From positions 1 to 37,042 of the forward strand of contig JAHQWA010000607.1 in assembly GCA_019634045.1 (NCBI GenBank): 37,042 nt of DNA, in the 5' to 3' direction. Origin of the DNA: Saprospiraceae bacterium (lineage in GTDB: Bacteria; Bacteroidota; Bacteroidia; Chitinophagales; Saprospiraceae). The stretch's first letter is position 1. Every line of letters starts with the position of its first letter. Position numbers and translations under genes: made by a program. This document shows positions 8,624 through 17,444 of the stretch, piece by piece. The notes under the pieces were generated by a model. That model was given only the letters and a program-made list of their open reading frames with translations, was not told the DNA's origin and ran no database searches.

Positions 8624-9013
8624 GACAAACAAGAACACATTAAATTGACACCAACTTCCCTACCTATCCCCCACGCACTACTGAAAAAAAATAGAGTAAG
8701 CCTACAAATATTCCCCAAAAGCAGTGTTCATAAGTAATTTGAGAACGCCAAAGCCAGAAAGGGGAGTACAGGGCGCGCCTCTTTATCGACTGAAATAATT
8801 CCAAAATCATCTTTTTTGTCAACAAGATTACCGGGTCTAGCAGGAAAATGCGTCCCACTTTTAAAAATGAGACGTGAATTCCTATCTTTATCCGCAGAGG
8901 AGATCTTATCACGATTATCATTCTAACATAGGGAAGAAATTGGGAATGATTAATCAAGTCTCTTGCTCACCAGCATACCCTATCCTTTTGTTTCATACAC
9001 TAAAGGATATGCT
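8624..9013. other. Intergenic region before the PLP/NAD gene block
   Basis: No gene is supported. A 97-codon minus-strand frame at 8664-8957 has an unlikely composition, no recognisable domain and no promoter, and is treated as chance. The region should contain the promoter of the downstream operon, but no good TAnnTTTG box was found. Confidence 0.4.
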
Positions 9014-9979
9014 ATGCGCCAAGCCTTGCCGTTACCCATTTCTATTTCATTGGATACCATTCAGTCCCTGCTGCCTAAGATTGACGTTTTTGAAACGATT
9101 AGTAAAGGCTTTATCGCCTACTCGAAAGGGGAAGCCGTTATTCCTCCGGTAGGAGAATTGTTATTTGAACAGCCCCCCGGAGAAGTACATATCAAATACG
9201 GCTACATTAAGACGGCCCCATACTATGTCATCAAGGTGGCCTCGGGCTTTTATAACAACCCCTCTATTGGACTCCCCTCTAGTCAAGGACTCAATCTCCT
9301 TTTCGACAAAACCAATGGTCAATTGGTAGCGATCTTACTAGATGAAGGCCACCTAACGGATGTACGGACCGCAGTAGCTGGGGCCATTAGCAGCCGGGCC
9401 TTAGCGCCTAGTCAGGTCCATAGCCTTGGTATCATCGGAGCAGGCACCCAAGCCCTGCTCCAGTGGAAGTACCATCGCCGGATTCTCGACTTTAGTGAGG
9501 TGCTACTTTGGAATCGACATCCAGAAAAAGCCCAGCAGTTAGCCGAGACGCTTCGGCAACAAGGTGCCAAAACAAAGGTAGTTGAGCATCTTGAAGATCT
9601 AGCTCGACAATGCCAATTGATCGTGACGACTACGCCCTCCAGTACCCCATTACTAGAAAAAAATTGGATACAGCCGGGGACACACATTACAGCCATCGGG
9701 GCAGACATGCCACATAAAATGGAACTAGATCCTCAATTAGTGGCCTCCGCAGAGCTCGTCGTCGTGGATAGCAGGTCCCAGACACGGAGACAAGGTGAAT
9801 GGTCACAGGCTTTGCGCGCTGGCCTTGTAAAGGATAGAAGTCCTCTTGAACTTGGGGAAATACTGGCGAATCCGCAACTTGGCCGGCAAAACGACCAACA
9901 GCTTACGATCGCTGACTTGACCGGGGTAGCTGTCCAGGACCTCATGATATCACAAGCCATTTTTGAAAACATCAAATAA
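9014..9979 (+). CDS. Ornithine cyclodeaminase/mu-crystallin family NAD(P) enzyme
   Basis: Members of this family are ornithine cyclodeaminases, alanine dehydrogenases, imine reductases such as iminosuccinate reductase (BhcD), and the ectoine enzyme EutC. The frame extends to TTG 8963, but ATG 9014 is preferred: AAGGA lies six bases before it, and the 321-residue product matches the family length. Visible motifs are KVASGFYNNP (Lys74), the substrate motif TDVRTA (Asp116, Arg118) and a Rossmann loop GIIGAGTQA (139-147), followed by GADMPHKMELDP. It is the first gene of a tightly packed operon, 6 bp before an aminotransferase and upstream of a threonine-dehydratase-like gene. The exact substrate cannot be deduced; cyclic or open imines of amino acids are plausible. 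Confidence 0.85.
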   Translation: MRQALPLPISISLDTIQSLLPKIDVFETISKGFIAYSKGEAVIPPVGELLFEQPPGEVHIKYGYIKTAPYYVIKVASGFYNNPSIGLPSSQGLNLLFDKTNGQLVAILLDEGHLTDVRTAVAGAISSRALAPSQVHSLGIIGAGTQALLQWKYHRRILDFSEVLLWNRHPEKAQQLAETLRQQGAKTKVVEHLEDLARQCQLIVTTTPSSTPLLEKNWIQPGTHITAIGADMPHKMELDPQLVASAELVVVDSRSQTRRQGEWSQALRAGLVKDRSPLELGEILANPQLGRQNDQQLTIADLTGVAVQDLMISQAIFENIK

Positions 9980-9985
9980 AACAAT

Positions 9986-11110
9986 ATGAACATTCCTCCT
10001 TTTTTGCTAGAACGAATCCAATCGCTGTATGAAAATACGGTCGAATACAACCTGACGGAGAGTGGCTTTCATCCCTTCACTTTAGAAGAGCTCTTGAGTC
10101 CTGAGGAATTGAAACTCATTCAAAACACCGTTTTGGGGTACGGGCAGACCAATGGTTCTATCCCTTTACGGAAGGCGATAGCGGCGCTCTATGAATCTTG
10201 CGATGGCGACCATGTATTGGTGACGAATGGTTCTGCTGAGGCCAACTTCATAGCCTGCCATACGCTACTGGATAGAGGGGATGAAGTGGTTATGATGGTG
10301 CCAAATTATATGCAAATATGGGGCATAGCTGCTGAGATGGATTGTCGATTGAAGGCCTTTCATTTAAGAGAAGAAAACAACTGGGCGCCAGATTTAGATG
10401 AGTTGGAACAGATTTGCAGCCCAGACACCAAAATGATCGTCATATGTAACCCCAATAACCCTACCGGCTACACGCTCACGGCAGCGGAAATAGATCGAAT
10501 CATTGACATTGCCAAACAAAATGACGCCTGGATATTTAGTGATGAAATCTACCGGGGAGCAGAGTTGAATGGTGTTGAAATAGAGAGCTTTTACGGCAAA
10601 TACGATAAGGTGATGGTAAACGGCGGTTTGTCAAAAGCCTATGCCTTGCCTGGTCTGCGGTTGGGCTGGTTGGTGGGGCCCAAGGATGTGATTGAGGACA
10701 GCTGGGGATATCATGATTACACCAGTATTACGGCGGGAATTCTGAGTCATAAGATTGGAGAAATTGCCTTACAGCCAGCCAAGCGTTTGCAGATACTCAA
10801 TCGGAATCGTCAAATGCTCAACGAGAATCTGCTGGTCCTCCAGGACTGGTTAGCGGAAAAGGGTGACTTTTTTCACTTCATTCCTCCCAAGGCGGGCGGC
10901 ATGTCTTTCGTTCGATATCACGCCCCCGGCGTGAATTCGACTGAACTCTCAGATTGGCTTCGATTGAACAAGAGTGTCTTCATTGTTCCAGGGGATTGCT
11001 ACGGAATGGATGGCTATTTCCGACTAGGGATTGGCGAACGAAAAAGTTTTCTTCTGGAAGGCTTGGAGCTTCTACGGGTAGGGATAGAAGAATACCTCAG
11101 GACGCAGTGA
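9986..11110 (+). CDS. PLP-dependent aminotransferase, class I/II (fold type I)
   Basis: The 374-residue product should transfer amino groups between an amino acid and a 2-oxo acid, or catalyse a related PLP reaction. Landmarks are NPNNPTG (155-161), the pyridine-nitrogen ligand Asp186 in SDEIYR and the Schiff-base lysine Lys217 in GGLSKAYALPGLRLGW. The late motif YFRLGIGE supplies the usual carboxylate-binding arginine. It begins 6 bp after the cyclodeaminase-like gene and ends 21 bp before the dehydratase, so the three are almost certainly co-transcribed. General features also recall the capreomycidine-synthase branch of this superfamily, but nothing fixes that function. Substrate unknown. 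Confidence 0.88.
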   Translation: MNIPPFLLERIQSLYENTVEYNLTESGFHPFTLEELLSPEELKLIQNTVLGYGQTNGSIPLRKAIAALYESCDGDHVLVTNGSAEANFIACHTLLDRGDEVVMMVPNYMQIWGIAAEMDCRLKAFHLREENNWAPDLDELEQICSPDTKMIVICNPNNPTGYTLTAAEIDRIIDIAKQNDAWIFSDEIYRGAELNGVEIESFYGKYDKVMVNGGLSKAYALPGLRLGWLVGPKDVIEDSWGYHDYTSITAGILSHKIGEIALQPAKRLQILNRNRQMLNENLLVLQDWLAEKGDFFHFIPPKAGGMSFVRYHAPGVNSTELSDWLRLNKSVFIVPGDCYGMDGYFRLGIGERKSFLLEGLELLRVGIEEYLRTQ

Positions 11111-11131
11111 TTAAAAATTGGAAATCTAATA

Positions 11132-12121
11132 ATGGATATTACTTTACAAGACATCAAAGCGGCTAGAGATAGGATACAGGGCATTGCTGTTCAGACGCCC
11201 TTAAAGCCCGCTTATTCGCTTACTGAAAGGACGGGTCGGAACATCTGGCTGAAGATGGAAACGATGCAGCCTACGGGCGCATTTAAGCTCCGAGGAGCGG
11301 CCAATGCCATCATGCAACTATCCCCCGAACAAAAGCAAGCAGGGGTCCTGACCATGTCGACGGGTAATCATGGGAAGGCCATCGCCTACGTCGCCAAGAA
11401 ATTGGGAATTCGTGCGGTGATCTGCATTTCAGCACAAGTGCCGGAGGTGAAGATCCAAGGGATGAAGAAACTAGGCGTAGAGGTACGAGTGGCAGGAAAA
11501 GACCAAGACGAGGCAGACATAGAAGCAAGATCAATGGCGCAATCAGAAGGGCTGTTTTTTATTTCGGCCTTTGATAGTGCGGGCGTAATTGCGGGACAAG
11601 GGACGGTGGCCTTGGAAGTCCTGGAACAAGAGCCCAGCATCGATACCATGATCATCCCGCTAAGTGGGGGCGGCCTAATGGCGGGAATGGCTATCGCAGC
11701 CAAAAACATAAAGCCTGGTATCCGGTTGGTAGGTGTGAGTATGGAGCAGGGTGCCGCGATGCATCTCAGTATCCAGGCAGGGCAATTGGTGACGGTGGAT
11801 GAGCAGCCAAGTCTTGCCGATGCCCTGACCGGTGGTATCCCTGCAGATAACCAGTTTTCTTTCCCCCTGTGTCAGCAATATGTGGACCGTTCTTTCCTGG
11901 TGTCCGAAGCCAGCATAGCCAAGGCGATGGCTTATGCGCTGAGATGGGAGCGGATCGTTTTGGAGGGAGGTGCAGCAACATCAATTGCCTGCCTAGAGGA
12001 ATACCTTGACGAGATACCAGGACAAAACATAGCTTTAATCTGTACGGGAGATAATGTAGCGGTACCGAAATTACTGGATATATATCATCAGCACTATGCC
12101 GAAAAGGATACAAGATCATGA
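11132..12121 (+). CDS. Threonine-dehydratase-like PLP enzyme (fold type II)
   Basis: The 329-residue product belongs to the serine/threonine dehydratase-serine racemase-hydroxyaspartate dehydratase group. PLP lysine Lys52 lies in TGAFKLRGA, STGNHG (76-81) binds the substrate carboxylate and SGGGL (178-182) holds the cofactor phosphate. There is no C-terminal ACT regulatory domain, so it is not the biosynthetic, isoleucine-inhibited IlvA form. Relatives include EutB (hydroxyectoine use) and BhcB (beta-hydroxyaspartate dehydratase); the latter also works next to a cyclodeaminase-like enzyme, as here. The stop overlaps the next start (ATGA), showing translational coupling. The reaction is most likely deamination of a beta-hydroxy amino acid; the substrate is not known. 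Confidence 0.87.
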   Translation: MDITLQDIKAARDRIQGIAVQTPLKPAYSLTERTGRNIWLKMETMQPTGAFKLRGAANAIMQLSPEQKQAGVLTMSTGNHGKAIAYVAKKLGIRAVICISAQVPEVKIQGMKKLGVEVRVAGKDQDEADIEARSMAQSEGLFFISAFDSAGVIAGQGTVALEVLEQEPSIDTMIIPLSGGGLMAGMAIAAKNIKPGIRLVGVSMEQGAAMHLSIQAGQLVTVDEQPSLADALTGGIPADNQFSFPLCQQYVDRSFLVSEASIAKAMAYALRWERIVLEGGAATSIACLEEYLDEIPGQNIALICTGDNVAVPKLLDIYHQHYAEKDTRS

Positions 12122-12951
12122 CAAATACAATGTGCAGAATAGTAATCTGTGGTTTCTTAGTGCTAATGGCCTGTAATAAATCGCTCGTCCCCATCGAGGA
12201 AGGTAATGATCCTAATTTCAAGATCACAGCCAATGAGGAAGGTGTTTTAAAGCGATTCAGCCGCCAAGTAGAAGTATTCGGAATAAAAATCTTTGCTGTC
12301 CCTGGCGTAGCCGACGATAGGTTGCTCCATGCGGCTAATGTACTAGCTCAATATCTTGATAATGACGAGGACGGCATTCCTGACAACCCAGCTGTACTGG
12401 AAAGCCTATTGGAACAAAAGGCCTTTTTAGTCATGTGGGAAAAGGAAAGAGACTTGAATATTAATCCACCAAACGGCTGGGAAGGGCAGGATCTAGGACA
12501 CGAAGAAACGCAGCCGAACTACGTAGGAAATGGCCTGACCAGTCGATTCGATGCCAGCTTAGAAGAAGTTCTGCATCTGATCACGCATGTTGGTTATGCC
12601 AAGACTTATCCAGACGTATTTGGAGAAAAACCGGGTACTGAGATTGCAAAAGCCATGGATACCGCCAGGGGTGGCCAGTTTATGGCTATTCCTACCTCCT
12701 ACCCCACCGATGCTTGGTATACTTATGATGACGAGACTTGTGATTATAGCTGTATGGTGACCGAATATCACTATTGGGCCCTGACCTCCCTGTTGGGCGC
12801 CCAGGAAAATCGCCTTGAGGAGATAGAGCACGAATGGAAACTCAATAGCAAAGAAAAACTCCGGCAAGGGGATTCAGCCATTTTTCAACTCCTAACTGAC
12901 CCGCAATACAAATTCCCATCCGTTCTACCGGATGGATCTTATCAACGATAG
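12118..12951 (+). CDS. Lipoprotein with putative metal site and EF-hand-like loop
   Basis: I do not recognise a named family. The 277-residue product has a lipoprotein signal with Cys19 (LVLMAC). A calcium-loop-like segment DNDEDGIPDN (81-90) is followed by EEVLHLITHVGY, whose His153 and His157, with nearby glutamates, look like a HxxxH metal site. Further conserved-looking parts are the DETCDYSCMVTEYHYWAL region, with a possible disulfide and additional His/Glu ligands. A metallopeptidase-like or other zinc protein is plausible but unproven. The start codon overlaps the stop of the dehydratase gene by 4 bp, so expression is coupled to a cytoplasmic enzyme although this protein is exported. 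Confidence 0.7.
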   Translation: MTNTMCRIVICGFLVLMACNKSLVPIEEGNDPNFKITANEEGVLKRFSRQVEVFGIKIFAVPGVADDRLLHAANVLAQYLDNDEDGIPDNPAVLESLLEQKAFLVMWEKERDLNINPPNGWEGQDLGHEETQPNYVGNGLTSRFDASLEEVLHLITHVGYAKTYPDVFGEKPGTEIAKAMDTARGGQFMAIPTSYPTDAWYTYDDETCDYSCMVTEYHYWALTSLLGAQENRLEEIEHEWKLNSKEKLRQGDSAIFQLLTDPQYKFPSVLPDGSYQR

Positions 12952-12972
12952 TCATTCACGCCAATACTTAAT

Positions 12973-13578
12973 ATGAAACAATTAACTCGAAGCATTTCCA
13001 GCCTAGTCCTATTCGGATGTCTAGTCCTATTTGCCAATTGTAATCAGAATCAGGTGGATGCCAATGATTTTGGCATATTCTCCAACATAGACTCTACCAC
13101 TGCACAGATGGATGGCGTGATCGACTCTCGAACCCCAGAACACTGGGAGAATTTCATCCAGGCCTTTCCAAATACCACGACCTTATTCATGAAGCAGTGT
13201 CCAGGCTCCGATGATGATGTTGCCAATTTAGAGGTAGCGCGTAAAGTCCGGGCAAAAGGCTTGCATATCCATCTGCCAGTTGATGCAGAGATCGCTTCTG
13301 GAGCTGTAGACTTTTTTCTAGCTGGGATAATGCGTACGCGGGAGGCGGGCAGTAGAATTGGGGTACACGCTTGGGCAGATGGTGACAATAAAGAAGCCAC
13401 AGAATTTCCAGTAGGTCATGCCAATCACCTACCCTATATACAATACTATCAAGAAATGGGATTTTCGCAGGCTGATGCTGAAGCATTCTATTACTTCACT
13501 ATCAATGCGGCGGCGGCCGAGGATATACATTGGATGAGTGAGGATGAGATCGTTCAGTACAAATTACTTGCCCCTTAG
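12973..13578 (+). CDS. Lipoprotein with ClpP/crotonase-like fold (COG3904-like)
   Basis: The 201-residue product starts with a signal peptide ending in FANC (Cys23), a slightly atypical lipobox. The rest resembles periplasmic ClpP-superfamily proteins: KQCPGSDDDVAN takes the place of the oxyanion-loop GGS segment, Ser109 in EIASGAVDFFLAG is the probable nucleophile, and His132 in RIGVHAW the probable base. A peptidase or esterase acting in the periplasm is likely, but the third catalytic residue is not assigned. It lies 21 bp after the metal-site lipoprotein and is the last gene of the block, converging with the murein-peptide genes on the other strand. Confidence 0.7.
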   Translation: MKQLTRSISSLVLFGCLVLFANCNQNQVDANDFGIFSNIDSTTAQMDGVIDSRTPEHWENFIQAFPNTTTLFMKQCPGSDDDVANLEVARKVRAKGLHIHLPVDAEIASGAVDFFLAGIMRTREAGSRIGVHAWADGDNKEATEFPVGHANHLPYIQYYQEMGFSQADAEAFYYFTINAAAAEDIHWMSEDEIVQYKLLAP

Positions 13579-13632
13579 TAATAGACAAACAATCAGGATC
13601 AAGAACGGGGTTCCAGACAACAATTTCCCCGG

Positions 13633-14649
13633 CTATCCAGCGAAGAGTTCTGCTCCCGTTCCGTTCAAGTCTGGAAATACAGCTTTCCCATTTTGGATGG
13701 CCACCCCTGTGGCTATATCGTCTTTAAGCAAGAGAGCCCCATCCATATCAACATAGTCAAGTAGCGGGGCTAGATGAGCGATTGCGGATATACCTACGGT
13801 AGATTCCGTCATGCAACCTACCATGACTTTCAGCTCCAAAGAGCGGGCCTTTTGGATCATTCTCCGGGCAGGTGTAAGTCCTCCGCACTTCATCAACTTG
13901 ATATTCACGCCATGAAAGTAGCCATGGCATTTTTCAATATCAGTCTCCAATTGACAGCTTTCGTCTGCCATCACTGGTAAGGCAGAATGTTGAAAGACTT
14001 CTTTTGCTCCTTCCCAATCATCCGCCTTTAAGGGTTGCTCCAAGAATTCGACGCCCAATTCCTTGAGTTTTGGTGCTAAAGCAATAGTCTGTTCCGCCGT
14101 CCAAGCGGTGTTCGCATCTACCCGGAACCGGGCATCCGTGACTTCCCGCAAAGCTGTAATGATTTCCAGATCATGGTCCGTGCCTAGTTTGACCTTATAG
14201 ACCGGCCAGGGTTGTGCTTTTATCTTCTCTACCATTTCCTCAATCGGCCCAATACCAATGGTATAATTTGTTAAAGGGGCGGCAGTGGGATCCAATTGCC
14301 ACCATTGGTAAAGCGGAAGCCCTTTTTGCCGAGTAAAGAGATCATTTGCGGCCACATCCAAGGCACACAGCTCGAACGGATGCTCTCGCAGGCGAGGGTA
14401 CATCCTTTGCCAGAATGCTTCTGGGCTATCCAGGTTTTCCGTTTCAATCTCAGCCCGCAGGTTTTCAAGCACGGCAAGCATGTCTTCCACCTTCTTCCCA
14501 TAATAACTGGTGGCGGTAGCTTCTCCGAGGCCCATATGCCCTCCGGATTCGAGGCCCACGATCATGGTGGGCTGCACCGTTCGAACGCCATGGGCAATCC
14601 GAAAGGGTGTACTCAGGGCAAGATCGTAGCTGTATAGGTGGAGTTTCAT
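13633..14649 (-). CDS. Dipeptide epimerase (L-Ala-D/L-Glu type, enolase superfamily)
   Basis: The enzyme interconverts L-Ala-D-Glu and L-Ala-L-Glu so that murein dipeptides can be degraded by ordinary peptidases. The 338-residue product shows the superfamily signature: KVK (Lys152, Lys154), metal ligands Asp178 (RVDAN), Glu204 (FLEQP) and Asp229 (ADES), catalytic Lys251 in NIKLMKCGG, and the substrate-specificity motif DMDG that positions the dipeptide amino group. No signal peptide is present, so it acts in the cytoplasm. The gene starts 3 bp after the LD-carboxypeptidase gene, and this pairing strongly supports a role in cell-wall recycling. Specificity for other dipeptides is possible in this family. 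Confidence 0.92.
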   Translation of the reverse strand: MKLHLYSYDLALSTPFRIAHGVRTVQPTMIVGLESGGHMGLGEATATSYYGKKVEDMLAVLENLRAEIETENLDSPEAFWQRMYPRLREHPFELCALDVAANDLFTRQKGLPLYQWWQLDPTAAPLTNYTIGIGPIEEMVEKIKAQPWPVYKVKLGTDHDLEIITALREVTDARFRVDANTAWTAEQTIALAPKLKELGVEFLEQPLKADDWEGAKEVFQHSALPVMADESCQLETDIEKCHGYFHGVNIKLMKCGGLTPARRMIQKARSLELKVMVGCMTESTVGISAIAHLAPLLDYVDMDGALLLKDDIATGVAIQNGKAVFPDLNGTGAELFAG

Positions 14650-14652
14650 AGG

Positions 14653-15726
14653 CTATTGTACGGCAGCTTCTAGGAGTGTAATCGTCTTTTTAGAGGTGTT
14701 CATTTGGGCTTGGACACCAATCGGTAGCGTGCACTGGTCACTAATATGGCCAAAAGAGTAGCCATACATTACCGGTATACCCAAATCACCCAATCGATCT
14801 TCCAAACATTCCTTCAAACTCAGAGAATCATCATCCGCATCCGCTTCACATCCAGCAAAAATGCCTAAGATCAAGCCCGCTGCTTCCTCAAGCTGGTAGG
14901 CTTGCCGCAACTGTGTAAGCATTCGATCTACCCGGTAGGGTTTCTCGCCGACGTCCTCAATGAAGACTAGTCTCCCCTTCACCTCAGGCTGATAATCAGT
15001 ACCCGCCATCGCAGCTAGAAGTGATAAGTTGCCGCCTATCAGCGCTCCTTCTGCTTTTCCGGACTGTATCACCTTAGGGACAAAGATATCTTCTTCCTTT
15101 TTTTGATTTTCTGCACTCAATTTTATCTTGAATCGCTTCTTCGGATTCATGGCCACGCCCTTGAAGTGTTCCAAGGTGTAGTCTGTTTGTGTGGAGGCTC
15201 CCACTGGACCATGTAATCCGACCAAACCCGTTTTTTCAAAAATGGCATTGAGCAAGGCGGTGATATCACTGTATCCGATTATGAGTTTAGGGTTATCCTG
15301 GATCAACTGATAGTCGATATTAGGCAACAGACGGCTACAGCCATAGCCCCCCCGAGCACACCAAATGGCATCGATATCCTTTCTACTGAACATCGAATGG
15401 AGGTCACTTAGGCGTTCTTGATCGGTGCCCGCAATATATCCGCGATTGGCTCGGACGTGTTTCCCTAATTCTACCTTTAGTCCTAAGGACTCCACATTTT
15501 CGATTGCTTTTTGGAGGGCCTGCTCACCAATGGGACTGCCCGGCGCGATGAGCCCGACTTTATCACCAGGTTTTAGGCGGGCGGGTTTTAGGCTATTTTC
15601 TGGGAATCCAGACTTCTTGGAAGTAGCCATAGCTCGCGGCTCGGGCCTATTAGCATATGCCGTAGGTACAATGGTCAGCATTCCTAATGCAGCCATCAGA
15701 TGTTGGGTTGCGCTTCTTCTTTTCAT
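14653..15726 (-). CDS. Muramoyltetrapeptide LD-carboxypeptidase (peptidase S66)
   Basis: LD-carboxypeptidases remove the terminal D-alanine from murein tetrapeptides. The 357-residue product has the S66 triad: Ser153 in IIGYSDITALL, Glu257 in FIEDVGE and His327 in FGHISDQ. A basic N-terminus followed by a hydrophobic stretch and AYA suggests an exported form (the pair Arg3-Arg4 is vaguely Tat-like), whereas E. coli LdcA is cytoplasmic. The catalytic core only begins near residue 45. It is the first gene of a two-gene operon with the dipeptide epimerase, so the pair trims and isomerises murein peptides in sequence. Confidence 0.93.
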   Translation of the reverse strand: MKRRSATQHLMAALGMLTIVPTAYANRPEPRAMATSKKSGFPENSLKPARLKPGDKVGLIAPGSPIGEQALQKAIENVESLGLKVELGKHVRANRGYIAGTDQERLSDLHSMFSRKDIDAIWCARGGYGCSRLLPNIDYQLIQDNPKLIIGYSDITALLNAIFEKTGLVGLHGPVGASTQTDYTLEHFKGVAMNPKKRFKIKLSAENQKKEEDIFVPKVIQSGKAEGALIGGNLSLLAAMAGTDYQPEVKGRLVFIEDVGEKPYRVDRMLTQLRQAYQLEEAAGLILGIFAGCEADADDDSLSLKECLEDRLGDLGIPVMYGYSFGHISDQCTLPIGVQAQMNTSKKTITLLEAAVQ

Positions 15727-15848
15727 AAAATCAAAGATATCAAGTTAGGATCATGTATTTACAAGCTATTCGAATCTATCTGGCTGCTAGACCGGTTTAA
15801 TACTATGATTTTGTAATGGAGATTGTTGAGTAAGCGCTAAAAACAAAA

Positions 15849-15885
15849 ACAGGAGTCATCCACTTGAGATGACTCCTGTTTTTTT
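15849..15885 (-). terminator. Terminator of the PorP/SprF gene
   Basis: acaggagtcatc (15849-15860) and gatgactcctgt (15868-15879) form a perfect 12-bp stem with a 7-nt loop. A-rich DNA on the left and a T run on the right make it work in either direction; the gene that ends here is on the minus strand. Confidence 0.8.
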
Positions 15886-15908
15886 CTGTCTCGTAAGGTC
15901 TACTAGCG

Positions 15909-16958
15909 CTAGAAGTTAGGACAGTAAACACCTCTTCGAGCCGGTCCGCAGATTTTATACACCATAGCGAATTCAAAGCCACCGTTGGCGTTACTGGCAG
16001 GGCGTAAAGGAGATACATTTACATCATAACTAAATCCAATACTGAATTGATCGTAGTCAAAGCGAGTAGACAAGATAGCGGCATCTGTCAATACACCCGA
16101 TTCGATCTTATTGGAAATACGTCCCCAAAGTCCCAGCTGGAAAGCTTGGTTGGTTCTTCGACCGCCACCTAGCTTAAAGCGGAAACTTGTACCTGCGTTC
16201 ACTTGGAAAGATGGTCCTTGGTTCATCACGATCACGCCTGGCAACAATCCCAGTCTTTGTCCAACTTGGAATTCACCACCTGCGTGGAAAGTAAATCGAC
16301 TATATAAAAGGTCCTCTTCGGTCGTTGAGAAAGATTGGTTGGCGCGGTTAAGGTGATGGAAAGCCCCACCTAAGTACAAGTTGTTGTCTTCATTGAATAC
16401 CATAAACCACAACAAACCGGCTGCCATATCTGCAAAGATGAAGTTGTCTCTGTCAAAGTTTTCACCAGAACCGATATTAGGATCAAAACCTCCATTGCCA
16501 TCGTGCTGAGAGCCCCAGCGTAAGTTCAAGAAGTCGATACTACGCTGTGCAACTCCACCTTCAGCACCTACCACTAGATACTGCCCGTCATTGCGTCCTC
16601 CCCCCATCTTTTTACTGTAGGAAAGTGCAAATTTACCGGTCAAGGTAGCGAAGTTAGCTTCACCTGCTCGATCTCCCCAGAAGGTTCCGCCCACACCAAA
16701 GTAGTCATAGCGACCTACTGGAATTCTTTGATCATAAGAAACAGAGTAAGTGCTATACGCATTGGATCTCAAAACACTAGCCCATTGATTACGGTAGTTA
16801 GCTACCAGACGAACATTACAGTTCATCACCCCTGTCATGGCAGGGTTTAGGTTCAATGGAGAAAGGTAAAATTGAGAAAAGTGGATGTCCTGAGCACTGA
16901 TGGAAAGTGCACCCAAGAAACAAAAGCAGACAACCAAAAGGGATTTCAATCTTTTCAT
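15909..16958 (-). CDS. PorP/SprF-family type IX secretion outer-membrane protein
   Basis: PorP/SprF proteins are outer-membrane beta-barrels linked to the type IX secretion system and to surface adhesins in Bacteroidota. Start at 16958 (ATG) is chosen because it puts a proper signal peptide (MKRLKSLLVVCFCFLGALSI, cleaved near SAQ) at the N-terminus; the frame itself extends 20 codons further. The mature protein begins DIHFSQFYLSPLNLNPAMTG, the family hallmark, and continues with alternating amphipathic strands and glycine-rich turns (GVGGTFWGDRAGEANF). Length is 349 residues, within the family range. No large T9SS cargo gene is adjacent, which is unusual because many PorP/SprF genes follow one. 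A terminator lies directly downstream. Confidence 0.92.
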   Translation of the reverse strand: MKRLKSLLVVCFCFLGALSISAQDIHFSQFYLSPLNLNPAMTGVMNCNVRLVANYRNQWASVLRSNAYSTYSVSYDQRIPVGRYDYFGVGGTFWGDRAGEANFATLTGKFALSYSKKMGGGRNDGQYLVVGAEGGVAQRSIDFLNLRWGSQHDGNGGFDPNIGSGENFDRDNFIFADMAAGLLWFMVFNEDNNLYLGGAFHHLNRANQSFSTTEEDLLYSRFTFHAGGEFQVGQRLGLLPGVIVMNQGPSFQVNAGTSFRFKLGGGRRTNQAFQLGLWGRISNKIESGVLTDAAILSTRFDYDQFSIGFSYDVNVSPLRPASNANGGFEFAMVYKICGPARRGVYCPNF

Positions 16959-17444
16959 AAATCGATTATTTGTAAAACTGCTGGCCAAGATATTCATTTT
17001 TCTTTCATTCAACTGCATACAATGATATATATTATGCTGTAAACAGCTGACAAATTATAGGATAAATAAGGCTTAAAAGCCTTGGAACTGACAACTACTT
17101 CTGAACGGAAAAATCCAGCTTTATCCCAGATAGTCTAATTCTACCAATAGGATATTGCATCATTTTCTCATATCTTTTTTCTCAATCGTAAACTACAGGT
17201 GTTACTATTTGCGTCTGTGGGCAAGGTGTATCCAAGGATACAAAAACGACTAGGGTGTTTTGCTGAGGTAGCTTGAACGGCACAAAGATAAATATGAATA
17301 CTAAAAATTGGTAGTATAATTTAGAATTAATTTCCTCCTTGCGAACAATCGTAGATAGTGTAGCTCAGACAATTGGAATAACGCAGCTTTTCAATAGATT
17401 ATTATCAGATGTAGGCTGAATTACCGCAGTAGGGGAAAAAAGTT
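16959..17444. other. Intergenic region between PorP and protease genes
   Basis: No gene is supported on either strand. The stretch must hold the promoter of the PorP/SprF gene (minus strand) and the 3' end of the protease gene. CAAAGATA at 17283-17290 is a minus-strand TATCTTTG box, but it lies some 325 bp before the PorP start and lacks a TTG partner. Confidence 0.4.

Noticed and set aside
8664..8957. 97-codon minus-strand frame
   Set aside because: Composition rich in Ile, Phe and Arg with no domain, no promoter and no partner; most likely chance in a gene-free region.
9014..9979. A true ornithine cyclodeaminase making proline
   Set aside because: The family is broad, and the neighbouring aminotransferase and dehydratase point to another pathway, so the literal name is not supported.
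9014..12121. A diaminopropionate (SbnA/SbnB-like) siderophore or antibiotic pathway
   Set aside because: The fold-II enzyme has threonine-dehydratase motifs, not cysteine-synthase-like ones, and no NRPS or siderophore gene is near.
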